DNA of 64,000 nt. Source: Brevibacillus sp051967035 (GTDB taxonomy: Bacteria > Bacillota > Bacilli > Brevibacillales > Brevibacillaceae). Position 1 is the first letter of the stretch. Each line of letters begins with the position of its first letter. The stretch covers positions 62,001-126,000 of the forward strand of contig NZ_JBQCKK010000005.1 in the NCBI RefSeq assembly GCF_051967035.1. Direction: 5' to 3'. Position numbers and translations under genes: made by a program. This document shows positions 52,134 through 60,493 of the stretch, in pieces. The notes under the pieces are model-generated. The model searched no databases. It was not told where the DNA came from and saw only the letters and a program-made list of their open reading frames with translations.

Positions 52134-52913
52134 TTACGATTGAACGTGCTTTTGCATATGGGCGATGGCTGCCTTCTCCAGCCGGGAAACTTGTGCCTGC
52201 GAAATTCCGATTTCCTCTGCTACTTCCATCTGGGTTTTTCCCTCGTAAAAGCGCATGGATAAAATCATTTTTTCCCGATCCCCCAGACGTTGCATCCCTT
52301 CGCGGAGGGCGATTTCTTCGACCCATGTAACATCCTTGTTCTTTTCATCGCTGATTTGATCCATGACGTAGATGGGATCTCCCCCATCCTGATAGATCGG
52401 CTCAAAAAGCGAGACGGGGTCCTGAATCGCATCGAGCGCGAACACGACGTCCTCCTTGGCGACGTTCAATTCCTGAGAAATCTCGGTAATGGTGGGCTCT
52501 CGCGAATGCTTGTTGGTCAGGTTGTCTCGCACCTGAAGGGCTTTGTAGGCGATGTCCCGCAGCGAACGGGAAACGCGAATCGGGTTGTTGTCGCGCAAAT
52601 AGCGCCTGATCTCCCCGATAATCATCGGGACGGCGTACGTAGAGAACTTCACGTTTTGCCCCAGATCAAAGTTGTCGATCGCTTTCATCAATCCGATGCA
52701 GCCTACTTGAAACAGATCGTCGACGAACTCTCCGCGATTGTTGAACCGTTGAATCACACTCAACACCAGACGCAGGTTGCCGTTGACCAGTTTCTCACGG
52801 GCAGCCAGTTCACCGCTTTGCAGGCGCTCAAACAACTCACGCATTTCTTTGTTTGTCAGCACCGGAAGCTTGGAGGTGTCTACCCCGCATATCTCTACCT
52901 TATTGCGCGTCAC
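52134..52913 (-). CDS. sigG: Late forespore sigma factor SigG
   Basis: Sigma-G directs late forespore genes. The 259-residue protein has the sigma-70 regions in order: RNKVEICGVDTSKLPVLT (the SigG-specific N-terminus that binds its anti-sigma), region 2 (FQVGCIGLMKAIDNFDL), region 3 and the region 4 helix-turn-helix TQMEVAEEIGISQAQVSRLE. The GTG at 52913 has GGAGG seven bases ahead and matches known SigG starts; an ATG seven codons upstream does not. A sigma-F-type promoter lies upstream. Confidence 0.98.
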   Translation of the reverse strand: MTRNKVEICGVDTSKLPVLTNKEMRELFERLQSGELAAREKLVNGNLRLVLSVIQRFNNRGEFVDDLFQVGCIGLMKAIDNFDLGQNVKFSTYAVPMIIGEIRRYLRDNNPIRVSRSLRDIAYKALQVRDNLTNKHSREPTITEISQELNVAKEDVVFALDAIQDPVSLFEPIYQDGGDPIYVMDQISDEKNKDVTWVEEIALREGMQRLGDREKMILSMRFYEGKTQMEVAEEIGISQAQVSRLEKAAIAHMQKHVQS

Positions 52914-53030
52914 GTCTTTCCCTCCTCGAAGCAAGAAAAAAGTCCCTAACCCGGTTGTCTTGAAAGGCCGCGTACTGACGCGTAGCCGCCAAGAAGGTGG
53001 GAAAAACCACCATCTGTTACGGTTTAGGAA

Positions 53031-53059
53031 CAGTATCCCCTGAGGCTGGGAAAATATGC
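53031..53059 (-). promoter_or_regulatory. Sigma-F-type promoter of sigG
   Basis: On the minus strand GCATA (53055-53059) and GGGGATACTG (53031-53040) match the sigma-F consensus GYATA and GGNRANANTR. The 14-base spacer is slightly short. It lies immediately after the sigE stop codon, as sigma-F control of sigG in B. subtilis would predict. Confidence 0.7.
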
Positions 53060-53060
53060 G

Positions 53061-53783
53061 CTAGACCATTTTGTTGAATTCTTTTCGCAACCGTTTTATA
53101 ATTCGCTTTTCCAAACGGGAAATATACGACTGGGAGATTCCGAGCAGATCGGCCACGTCTTTTTGTGTCTTCTCCTCTTCGCCTGCCAGGCCGAAGCGCA
53201 GCTCCATGATGATGCGTTCCCGCTCGGACAGCTTATCCAGCGCTTTTTTCAACAGCTTGCGATCCACCTGGTCCTCGATGTTTTTGTAGATCGTGTCGTT
53301 TTCCGTGCCGAGCACATCCGACAGCAACAGCTCGTTGCCATCCCAGTCGATGTTGAGCGGTTCGTCAAAAGACACTTCGGAGCGAATTTTGTTGTTGCGG
53401 CGCAAATACATCAAAATCTCGTTCTCGATACAGCGGGAGGCGTATGTCGCCAGCTTGATGTTTTTCTCCGGGTCAAACGTGTTGACCGCTTTAATCAACC
53501 CGATCGTCCCGATGCTGACCAAATCCTCGATATTGATCCCGGTATTTTCGAACTTGCGGGCAATGTAGACAACCAGCCGCAGATTGCGTTCGATCAGCAT
53601 ACCGCGCACGGCGGGATCGCCCGAAGGCAGACGGCCCAGAAGCAATTCCTCTTCTTCTCTCGTCAACGGTGGAGGCAATGCTTCACTCCCGCCAATATAA
53701 TAGACTTCTTCAGCGCGTGCTCCAATCCACAGCAGGAAACGGTACCAGGTCAACTGGAGTTGTAGGCGAAGTTTTACATACAT
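53061..53783 (-). CDS. sigE: Early mother-cell sigma factor SigE (pro-sigma-E)
   Basis: Sigma-E directs early mother-cell genes. The 240-residue precursor has an N-terminal hydrophobic/amphipathic pro-segment (MYVKLRLQLQLTWYRFLLWI) that SpoIIGA removes, then region 2 (GTIGLIKAVNTFDPEKNIKL) and the region 4 motif VADLLGISQSYISRLE. It follows spoIIGA by two bases, so the protease and its substrate are co-translated. High conservation makes this call firm. Confidence 0.98.
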   Translation of the reverse strand: MYVKLRLQLQLTWYRFLLWIGARAEEVYYIGGSEALPPPLTREEEELLLGRLPSGDPAVRGMLIERNLRLVVYIARKFENTGINIEDLVSIGTIGLIKAVNTFDPEKNIKLATYASRCIENEILMYLRRNNKIRSEVSFDEPLNIDWDGNELLLSDVLGTENDTIYKNIEDQVDRKLLKKALDKLSERERIIMELRFGLAGEEEKTQKDVADLLGISQSYISRLEKRIIKRLRKEFNKMV

Positions 53784-53785
53784 GA

Positions 53786-54748
53786 TTAGCCCTCCTGTTT
53801 GAGAATAAAGGTAGGTTCTTGCGTATAGGCTTCCATCATGGCAGGATGCACGATAGCCTGATACTTGCCGTCGGCCGAAAGCGAAATCGGGTTCAGCCCG
53901 ATCAGCACCTTTTCCGTCTCATAGCGACGCCCTTCCTGGACCACCAGCACATGATCCGGCTTGATCGCAAGCAGAAAGTCCATCCCCCGCGATACGCTCC
54001 GATACGGGATCAGACGCACGCGAGACTGCCATTCGATCGGCAGGTCATCCCAGGCTCCGTCCAACTTCTCCCACACTCCACCGTTTTCATCGGTTTGTCG
54101 GAGAAGCGACGGCGGAAGCAGGTGAGCCAGCAGGCGGCTTTCGATAATCATGACCGGCAGACGCGTAATCGGCTCGTGCAGCTGATTGCCCGTGTCCACC
54201 AATCCGCGACAAATGACGTTTTCCTTGTTCACCGTCACCACGACATCGACCAGAAACGCTTCGATTCTGCGCGGCTCCTGGATCGCTTTGTAGCTTTTTT
54301 TTCCGAGGAAAAAGACCAGCGCGAAGCCGACCAGAAGAATCGCCAGAGTAGGCTTGAAGCCGACGCCAAACCCGTCATTGTGCGTCACTACCAACCCGTT
54401 GACGATTTCGTTTTGCGGGGCCAGGAAATATTGCAGGCCGAATACCCCGCCTCCAAAGACAAACGCGACAAAGTAGAAGATGATCAGGTTTTGCGCAAAC
54501 GACAACACCCTCCTGTTACCAAATGCAATCCAGAGCATGAGAATGGAAAAGAGCAGTTTGACTGACCATTGATACATGGATGAAAAGGCCGGGAAAAAGA
54601 AAAAGACGAGATACGAACACCCGAACAAGGAGGCCGCGATCATTCTCCACCACACCACGCGCTCTTTGCGAAAATACGCCGTAAACCAGAGCAACAAGGT
54701 ATCAATGGCGAGGTTGAGGAGTAGAATGATATCAAGATACACAACCAC
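53786..54748 (-). CDS. spoIIGA: Sporulation membrane aspartic protease SpoIIGA
   Basis: SpoIIGA cleaves the pro-sequence of sigma-E in the septal membrane when signalled by SpoIIR. The N-terminal part (about 1-150) has five hydrophobic segments. The C-terminal part has the aspartic-protease motif GLVDTGNQL (D185) and a dimer-type fold. Length (320 residues) is usual. GGAGGTGA precedes the GTG at 54748. The upstream region carries a long-spacer promoter and a Spo0A box. Confidence 0.97.
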   Translation of the reverse strand: MVVYLDIILLLNLAIDTLLLWFTAYFRKERVVWWRMIAASLFGCSYLVFFFFPAFSSMYQWSVKLLFSILMLWIAFGNRRVLSFAQNLIIFYFVAFVFGGGVFGLQYFLAPQNEIVNGLVVTHNDGFGVGFKPTLAILLVGFALVFFLGKKSYKAIQEPRRIEAFLVDVVVTVNKENVICRGLVDTGNQLHEPITRLPVMIIESRLLAHLLPPSLLRQTDENGGVWEKLDGAWDDLPIEWQSRVRLIPYRSVSRGMDFLLAIKPDHVLVVQEGRRYETEKVLIGLNPISLSADGKYQAIVHPAMMEAYTQEPTFILKQEG

Positions 54749-54867
54749 TTGCTCTCACCTCCGATCTGGTTTCGCCTTCGCGAAAATCCGAGAGCTGCAA
54801 GAGTTGTCGCGTGTGTTTCCCGCCAGTGCTGCGCGTTCTGCGTACACTGGCTTCTATCAGTAAAAGC

Positions 54868-54934
54868 AGTATATATCAATGTGTATGTAAAGTCTGTCAA
54901 TTCTTGACGGTGTTTTTTTGGATTTTTTGTCTAA
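54868..54934 (-). promoter_or_regulatory. Spo0A-type spoIIG promoter
   Basis: On the minus strand TTGACA (54895-54900) and TATACT (54868-54873) are 21 bases apart, far from the normal 17. The B. subtilis spoIIG promoter has a similar 22-base spacer and needs Spo0A. A near-perfect Spo0A box, TTTGTCTAA on the plus strand, is at 54926-54934, and TTGACA itself overlaps a weaker one. Confidence 0.72.
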
Positions 54935-54956
54935 CATTTTTGCGGCGATACCTACG

Positions 54957-54994
54957 CAAAAAAAGCCTTGTTCCCGAGAAAATGGGAACAAGGC
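54957..54994 (-). terminator. Terminator of ftsAZ
   Basis: GCCTTGTTCCC and GGGAACAAGGC (54965-54975, 54984-54994) form an 11-bp stem, followed by a long T-run on the minus strand. It separates ftsZ from spoIIG. Confidence 0.93.
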
Positions 54995-55009
54995 TTTTGG
55001 TTGACGGCG

Positions 55010-56158
55010 CTATTTTTTGTTGCGACGACGATTGCGCAGGAAGGCCGGAATATCCAGGTTATCGAGATTGCCCATGGAAAAGAAGGACTTGTCATCTTCT
55101 TCTTCCTTCGCGCGGCTCGCATTCACGTTGGAAATCGGCGTCGGACGGTTGCCAGTGGCGCTGATAGGCTGCTGCTGGCGACGAGGCGCCTCTGCCGCAC
55201 GCTGCGTCTGCTCAAATCCGGTCGCAATCACGGTAACCACCAGTTCATTTTTCAAATCTTCGTTGATGACGGCACCGAAAATCATGTTGACATCCGGATC
55301 GGCCGCGGAAGAAACGATATCTGCTGCTTCGTTTACTTCGTACAGGCTCAGATTCGTGCCGCCTGTGATGTTCATCAGGACACCGCGCGCGCCGTCGATG
55401 GAGGTCTCCAGAAGCGGGCTGGAAATCGCACGGCGAGCTGCTTCAGCCGCACGGTTTTCTCCGCTGCCCACGCCAATCCCCATCAGGGCGGAACCGCGCT
55501 CGGTCATGATCGTTTTCACGTCAGCGAAGTCGAGGTTAATCAGCCCCGGTACGGCGATCAGGTCGGAAATTCCTTGCACCCCCTGGCGCAGGATGTTGTC
55601 CGCTTCCCGGAACGCTTCCAGCATCGGCGTATTTTTATCGACGATTTCCAGCAAACGGTCGTTTGGAATGACGATCAGCGTGTCTACTTTTTCCTTGAGC
55701 GCAGCGATACCGGCTTCGCCGTGTTGGGAACGCTTGCGGCCTTCAAAGGAAAACGGACGGGTGACGACACCAACGGTGAGAGCGCCCAATTCTTTGGCAA
55801 TCTCTGCGACGACAGGAGCGGCACCCGTACCGGTTCCTCCGCCCATTCCTGCCGTTACGAATACCATGTCCGCACCGCGCAGGGCATTTTCAATCATATC
55901 GCGGCTTTCTTCCGCTGCTTTTTTTCCGATTTCAGGGTTCGCGCCAGCTCCGAGACCGCGCGTCAATTTTTCGCCAATTTGCAGCTTGATATCTGCGCTG
56001 GACAGTTGGAGCGCCTGGGCATCGGTGTTCAGGGTGATGAACTCGACCCCTTTCACACCGCCTGCGATCATGCGGTTGACAGCATTGCTTCCGCCGCCAC
56101 CGCATCCGATTACTTTAATTCGTGCAAAGGATTCCATGTCCATATCAAATTCCAGCAT
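55010..56158 (-). CDS. ftsZ: Cell-division GTPase FtsZ
   Basis: The tubulin-like GTPase forms the division ring. The 382-residue protein has the tubulin signature GGGTGTGAAPVVAEIAKEL, KVIGCGGGGSNAVNRMI at the N-terminus and the conserved C-terminal peptide DIPAFLRNRRR that binds FtsA and SepF. The ATG at 56158 (MLEFDMDMES) has GGGGAGG ahead; the upstream in-frame extension is not part of FtsZ. It follows ftsA in the usual order. Confidence 0.98.
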   Translation of the reverse strand: MLEFDMDMESFARIKVIGCGGGGSNAVNRMIAGGVKGVEFITLNTDAQALQLSSADIKLQIGEKLTRGLGAGANPEIGKKAAEESRDMIENALRGADMVFVTAGMGGGTGTGAAPVVAEIAKELGALTVGVVTRPFSFEGRKRSQHGEAGIAALKEKVDTLIVIPNDRLLEIVDKNTPMLEAFREADNILRQGVQGISDLIAVPGLINLDFADVKTIMTERGSALMGIGVGSGENRAAEAARRAISSPLLETSIDGARGVLMNITGGTNLSLYEVNEAADIVSSAADPDVNMIFGAVINEDLKNELVVTVIATGFEQTQRAAEAPRRQQQPISATGNRPTPISNVNASRAKEEEDDKSFFSMGNLDNLDIPAFLRNRRRNKK

Positions 56159-56305
56159 ATTGCTAGTCCTCCCCAATTCAACATAAAAACTTCGTGGCCC
56201 AAGAAGCCGACTGACCAACGAATGGGACATCTCGTTATTCTCTTCCATGTTTTTCGAAGAACGAAACATGCCCATTTTCGCCATTGTGCGAACGACGGCA
56301 AGCGA

Positions 56306-57559
56306 CTAAATAAATTCGCTAAACCAGTTTTTCACTTTTTCCATCAAACCGCCGCCTTCTTTCGGCTGTTTCACAACGGTTTGCTTCTGAGTGCCCTTGA
56401 ATGAGGGGGTGACGCGTACGCTGCGGCGCTCCATCAACTGCAAGGCATATTGAATCAAACCTACCCCTGTGGTGTAGGCAGGATCCCGCACTCCGATGTA
56501 ATCAGGAATTGCGATGCGAACAGGTGCGTTTAACTCTTCTTTTGCCAATTCCAGCATGCCAGGCATCGCTACGGTACCGCCTGTGAGAACGTAGCCACCT
56601 GCAATTTCGTCGCGGAAGCCCATCTTGTAAACAGCATCCTCGACCAGTTGGAATATTTCTGCAGCGCGCGGCTCAATGATATTGGCCAAATCGACTTGCG
56701 TAAACTGCTTCTCTACTTCACTGCCAATCCGGTTCACCTTGAATTTCACATCTTCAGAAGCTTCGTCGATCAATGCACACCCATTCTTTATCTTCACGCG
56801 GTCTGCCACATCCGTATGTGTGCGCAAGCCCAGTGCAATGTCGTTTGTAATGTGGTCGCCACCGATGCCGATCACGGTGGTCGCTGCCAAATTCCCTTGC
56901 TCGAATACACCGATCGTGGTAGAACCCGCACCGATGTCGACAAGAACGACACCCATGTTTTTGTCATCTTTGGAGAGGGCGACAGTGCTGGCCGCAAGTG
57001 GTTGCAAGAAAATTCCAGCCACACGCAGATTGGTCCGTTGCGCACAGCGAACAATGTTATGTACAACCGTCTTCAATCCGGTTACAATCGTACCTTCCAT
57101 TTCCAGACGGACGCCAATCATGCCCCTTGGGTCTTTTATACTACCCTGCCCATCTACGATGTACTCCTTCGGAACTACCTCAATGATTTCACGGTCCGGC
57201 GGAATCGCTACAACCTTCGCTGCCTGAATGACGCGTTGGATATCTTCTTCTCGTATCTCACGGTCTTCGCTGGATACAGCGACAACCCCTTGGGTTTCAT
57301 GCAACTCGATATGGTTTCCAGTGATCCCCACATACACTTCTTCGATTGAAACGCCAACCATGCGCTCGGCATGGTCAACCGCTTCCCGGATGGCATGCAC
57401 GGTTTGGTCGATGTCAACAATCACGCCTTTCTTGATGCCTTCAGAATGTGATTGTCCGACGCCGATGATGTTGATGGAACCGTTGTTGATTTCGCCGATC
57501 ATGACGCGTACTTTGGATGTTCCAATGTCTAGGCTGACGATGAGTTCATTACTTACCAA
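56306..57559 (-). CDS. ftsA: Cell-division protein FtsA
   Basis: FtsA is an actin-like ATPase that tethers FtsZ to the membrane. The protein (417 residues) has the phosphate motif SLDIGTSKVRVMIGE near the start, VLVDIGAGSTTIGVFEQG in the second phosphate loop, and a C-terminal amphipathic helix (LMEKVKNWFSEFI) for membrane binding. The start is TTG at 57559, eight bases after GGAGGTG. A sigma-H-like promoter lies about 65 bases upstream. Confidence 0.97.
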   Translation of the reverse strand: MVSNELIVSLDIGTSKVRVMIGEINNGSINIIGVGQSHSEGIKKGVIVDIDQTVHAIREAVDHAERMVGVSIEEVYVGITGNHIELHETQGVVAVSSEDREIREEDIQRVIQAAKVVAIPPDREIIEVVPKEYIVDGQGSIKDPRGMIGVRLEMEGTIVTGLKTVVHNIVRCAQRTNLRVAGIFLQPLAASTVALSKDDKNMGVVLVDIGAGSTTIGVFEQGNLAATTVIGIGGDHITNDIALGLRTHTDVADRVKIKNGCALIDEASEDVKFKVNRIGSEVEKQFTQVDLANIIEPRAAEIFQLVEDAVYKMGFRDEIAGGYVLTGGTVAMPGMLELAKEELNAPVRIAIPDYIGVRDPAYTTGVGLIQYALQLMERRSVRVTPSFKGTQKQTVVKQPKEGGGLMEKVKNWFSEFI

Positions 57560-57624
57560 ACCTGTGACACCTCCCCTGCTACGTCTTTTGTCTTGCTAAT
57601 GAAATGAGAACACCTGCATAAATT

Positions 57625-57651
57625 ATTCCACACAGGACAACCATTCCCTTT
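57625..57651 (-). promoter_or_regulatory. Sigma-H-like promoter of ftsAZ
   Basis: On the minus strand AAAGGGAAT (57643-57651; 8 of 9 to RNAGGAWWW) and GTGGAAT (57625-57631; RNNGAAT) are 11 bases apart, the right spacing for sigma-H. ftsAZ in B. subtilis has a sigma-H promoter that raises FtsZ at the start of sporulation. Otherwise this 143-base gap holds no gene; a short ORF ending at 57579 lacks support. Confidence 0.6.
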
Positions 57652-57702
57652 TTTTCATCTAGAATTTTTGTAAAAAAATGACCTTCTTCCCATTTGTTCC
57701 GG

Positions 57703-58050
57703 CTATTCCTGCTGATTGATCCACCGGGATAGAACAATTCTCCTAATGACAGCGAGGTTGTTGAACAGACGAACCCCGAAAGCGACAATTGCCGCCAGGT
57801 ACAGATCAATCCCCAGAAAGCCTCCGATGAAGGCAAGTCCGGCTGCAAACAGCGTATTGAAAAAGAATCCGGACATGAAGATCCGAACGTTGAAAGTGCG
57901 CTCCAAAAAGGAGCGAATCCCTCCAAAGATCGTGTCCAATCCAGCCAAAAGGGCAATAGAGAGATAGCTGCTATACTCCTGGGGCACGCGCCAATCCAGA
58001 AGGAAGCCGACAGCGAGACCGACAATCAGTCCGATAAGCGGGAGCCACAT
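57703..58050 (-). CDS. sbp: Small basic protein Sbp (DUF1290)
   Basis: The 115-residue membrane protein has three hydrophobic segments: LPLIGLIVGLAVGFLL, SIALLAGLDTIFGGIRS and LFAAGLAFIGGFLGIDLYLA. It ends in a basic tail. It matches DUF1290/Sbp, found next to ftsA in Bacillales. Function is unknown; its place suggests division. AAGGAG precedes the ATG at 58050. Confidence 0.93.
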   Translation of the reverse strand: MWLPLIGLIVGLAVGFLLDWRVPQEYSSYLSIALLAGLDTIFGGIRSFLERTFNVRIFMSGFFFNTLFAAGLAFIGGFLGIDLYLAAIVAFGVRLFNNLAVIRRIVLSRWINQQE

Positions 58051-58052
58051 GG

Positions 58053-58799
58053 TTACGAATCTCCTTTTTCTTTTACAGGTTTCATAAATTGAATCAAGCG
58101 TGTTTCTTTGTTTGCGGCAATCATCAGCTTGTCCCGTTTTTCGGCCAGCACCTTTTTATTCGCGAGCCGGAAGTTTTCTTCGACTCCTTCCAGCTTCAAG
58201 GCGGACAGCAGCACTTCCGGCTCCCCCAATGCTTTTATCTCATACGGAGGCCTGATCGTCCTCGTATCGATCTGAATGACATCCCCGACATTGCGAATCG
58301 CGGAGGTGGCAATGAGCCTGTGCTCATTGATGGATATCGCCTGCGCTCCGTTCGCAAACAGGATATTGACCAACCAGCGCAAATCTTCATCGTCAATCGT
58401 GTATTCCCCTACAACAGGCACCTGCATGTGTTCGTCCAGAATCGGCTCCTCGGGCATGGGGGCATCGACGACTTGCAACACAATGCCCTCTCCTTCCACT
58501 TCCACCATTCCGGCCAATCGACGGTTTCGTTCCAGCTCATCTTTCATGACAGAAATGCTCTCGTCTTCACTGAGTGCGGTTTCGTATTGGTAGTACAACT
58601 GATTGTATTTGGAAATATCTGCAAGCAGGTTCTTGTGTTTCTCCAGTTCTTTTTGAAGCGTGGTCCGAAGCTCCGCGATGCTGCGAGACTCCTTATGGAC
58701 GGGATGTAAGCTGCTGCGCAACTGTACAGCCAGCATCACACCTATGATAGCACTAATAATGGCAAGAATAAACGTGATTTTACGGCTTTTTTGCAACAT
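58053..58799 (-). CDS. ylxX: DUF881 protein YlxX-like
   Basis: The 248-residue protein has one N-terminal membrane segment, a coiled coil (about 38-80) and a DUF881 domain with EGEGIVLQVVDAP, DLRWLVNILFANGAQAISI and AIRNVGDVIQIDTR. Two such genes follow each other here, as ylxW and ylxX do in B. subtilis. It ends two bases before sbp. Its function is unknown. Confidence 0.9.
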   Translation of the reverse strand: MLQKSRKITFILAIISAIIGVMLAVQLRSSLHPVHKESRSIAELRTTLQKELEKHKNLLADISKYNQLYYQYETALSEDESISVMKDELERNRRLAGMVEVEGEGIVLQVVDAPMPEEPILDEHMQVPVVGEYTIDDEDLRWLVNILFANGAQAISINEHRLIATSAIRNVGDVIQIDTRTIRPPYEIKALGEPEVLLSALKLEGVEENFRLANKKVLAEKRDKLMIAANKETRLIQFMKPVKEKGDS

Positions 58800-58823
58800 A
58801 GGGCAAACGCATCCTTTTCCCTT

Positions 58824-59534
58824 TTAGGAGTGTTTCGTTTTGGCGTCGCCGACGAAGGCCGGCAATTGCAGCTTGTCTTTTTTCACCAGGTCGATTTGGA
58901 CAAAATCTCGCAAGGAGTGCAGCACTCCCCCCGGCAAATTCAATGCGCTCTCCATTGTCTCCGGATTGCCGATTGCCGAAATCACAAAAGGAGCGGCTGA
59001 CTTGATTCCGTTGACGATGATCGTCGGTCCGACACAGCGGATAGAGGAGTTGCTCACCAGCCTCTGTCCGTTGATGCTGATCGCCTCCGCTCCCGCCGCA
59101 CGCAGTTCGTTGACAACCAGGCGGACATCCTGTTCATGTACGATGAAGTTGGCGATGTCCGAGCTACTGGCGGCCGTTTGGCTGTCCTGCATCGTAATGA
59201 CGATTCCCGGGCCTTCTACGGCCACGACACCGGAGAGCATCCGCGCGGCTTCCAGCTGGCTGAGAATTTCCGCTGCTTCCGATTTTCGCTGCGCCATCGC
59301 TTCCTCGACTTTTCCTACCTGCCGCTGCAAGTCGAGCAGCTGGTCTTCCAGGTGTCGGTTTTGTTCTTTTTCGGACAAAATTCGATCGTTCAGCTGCGTT
59401 TCCTGCTGGAACAGCTGATCATTCATCCGCTCCTTGCGCGTGAGCTTGGTCGTTTCAAACGAGGTCGCTACCAGAAAGCCTGTACAGAAGGTCACGACGG
59501 TTAAATAAAAATGAAACTTGCGGCGACGACTCAT
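58824..59534 (-). CDS. ylxW: DUF881 protein YlxW-like
   Basis: A second DUF881 protein, of 236 residues: an N-terminal membrane segment (FYLTVVTFCTGFLVATS), a long coiled coil (about 45-95) and EGPGIVITMQDSQ, DVRLVVNELRAAGAEAISI and GPTIIVNGIKSA. It and its neighbour are probably an old duplication. It lies between divIB and ylxX. AAGGGG precedes the ATG. Confidence 0.9.
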   Translation of the reverse strand: MSRRRKFHFYLTVVTFCTGFLVATSFETTKLTRKERMNDQLFQQETQLNDRILSEKEQNRHLEDQLLDLQRQVGKVEEAMAQRKSEAAEILSQLEAARMLSGVVAVEGPGIVITMQDSQTAASSSDIANFIVHEQDVRLVVNELRAAGAEAISINGQRLVSNSSIRCVGPTIIVNGIKSAAPFVISAIGNPETMESALNLPGGVLHSLRDFVQIDLVKKDKLQLPAFVGDAKTKHS

Positions 59535-59555
59535 TGTCTGCTTCCCCTTTTTTCG

Positions 59556-60350
59556 TTACTGCTGCTCTTCTTGTTGCTGCGGATTGTCCGTCAGCGGGAT
59601 CGCGTTGCTGTCCACACCGTACGGAACAAACCACGGTTGCTCAAACATCGAGAGCACCCCTTTGGTGCCTGCGGGCAGCTCTGCTACGATTGCCGGATAC
59701 CAGTTCAGCATCTTGTCGAGCTTGTAAAGCACGCTGCGCACTTCGTTTCCGTCGCGCATGTACAAGGTTACCCGCTGCTTATCGTACACCGTTGGCGTCA
59801 AAGTTATGTCCGAAATCTCTGCCAGCACGTCCGGCGTCAGTCTGGATAACGCCTTGGCGAGATTCGGAAGGAGCTCAGGCGCTGACCAGGAACTGACCAG
59901 GGGCCTGTCCACCACGCGATCGGCGAAATTCACCTGCTTCAGCACTTTGCCGTTTTCGAGCAAGGGATAGCGGCTGCCGTCCTGTCCGTTCCAGAAAGCG
60001 ACGCGCTTCAGCTCCGTCACATGCAGCCGGATCACTCCCGGAAAGGAGCGGCTGATTGTGACGTTTTTGATGCCCTCTAGCGGTTGCAGATTGCTCTGCA
60101 CGTTGCTCTCCCACACGTTGAGAAATTGCATATCGCGCGAGAGCCCCGACTGCTGGACAATTTGCTCCGCTGTGTAAATGTCATTGCCGATTACTTGAAT
60201 TTCCTGCACTTTGCTGTACGGCGAGCGAATAAACACGATGATAAGTACAATCAGAAAAAACAGCACCAGGAGAGAGACCAGCTTGCGGTTGCCTCTCCTT
60301 CTGGGACGTTGCTGCTTGACTTGCGGAATGCGTTCCTCAAATACCGCCAT
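59556..60350 (-). CDS. divIB: Cell-division protein DivIB (FtsQ)
   Basis: A divisome protein with a basic cytoplasmic tail, one membrane segment (about 24-43), a POTRA domain starting at SKVQEIQVIGNDIYTAEQIV and a beta domain. Length 264 residues. The ATG at 60350 (MAVFEERIP) has AGGAAGG eight bases ahead; an ATG six codons upstream has no good site. It recruits late division proteins with FtsL and DivIC. The C-terminal tail is Gln/Glu-rich. Confidence 0.94.
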   Translation of the reverse strand: MAVFEERIPQVKQQRPRRRGNRKLVSLLVLFFLIVLIIVFIRSPYSKVQEIQVIGNDIYTAEQIVQQSGLSRDMQFLNVWESNVQSNLQPLEGIKNVTISRSFPGVIRLHVTELKRVAFWNGQDGSRYPLLENGKVLKQVNFADRVVDRPLVSSWSAPELLPNLAKALSRLTPDVLAEISDITLTPTVYDKQRVTLYMRDGNEVRSVLYKLDKMLNWYPAIVAELPAGTKGVLSMFEQPWFVPYGVDSNAIPLTDNPQQQEEQQ

Positions 60351-60458
60351 GGCCGAATCCTTCCTCATGCATGCTGGGCTATCGCCCGCAAGATTACAGA
60401 CGTAAAAAGAAAATAAATGGAATCATTCCAAATAATTGCAACTATACAAAACAGGGAA

Positions 60459-60480
60459 AGCGGCATAGCACTATGCCGCT
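60459..60480 (-). terminator. Perfect 10-bp hairpin after murA
   Basis: AGCGGCATAG and CTATGCCGCT surround a two-base loop between murA and divIB. The T-run after it on the minus strand is interrupted (TTTCCCTGTTTT), so it may be a weak terminator or a processing hairpin. Confidence 0.65.
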
Positions 60481-60493
60481 TGTCTTCCCTCGA

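Noticed and set aside
57579..57660. A small hydrophobic ORF end between sbp and ftsA
   Set aside because: It comes from the alternate frame of sbp, has no proper start site and overlaps the sigma-H-like promoter.
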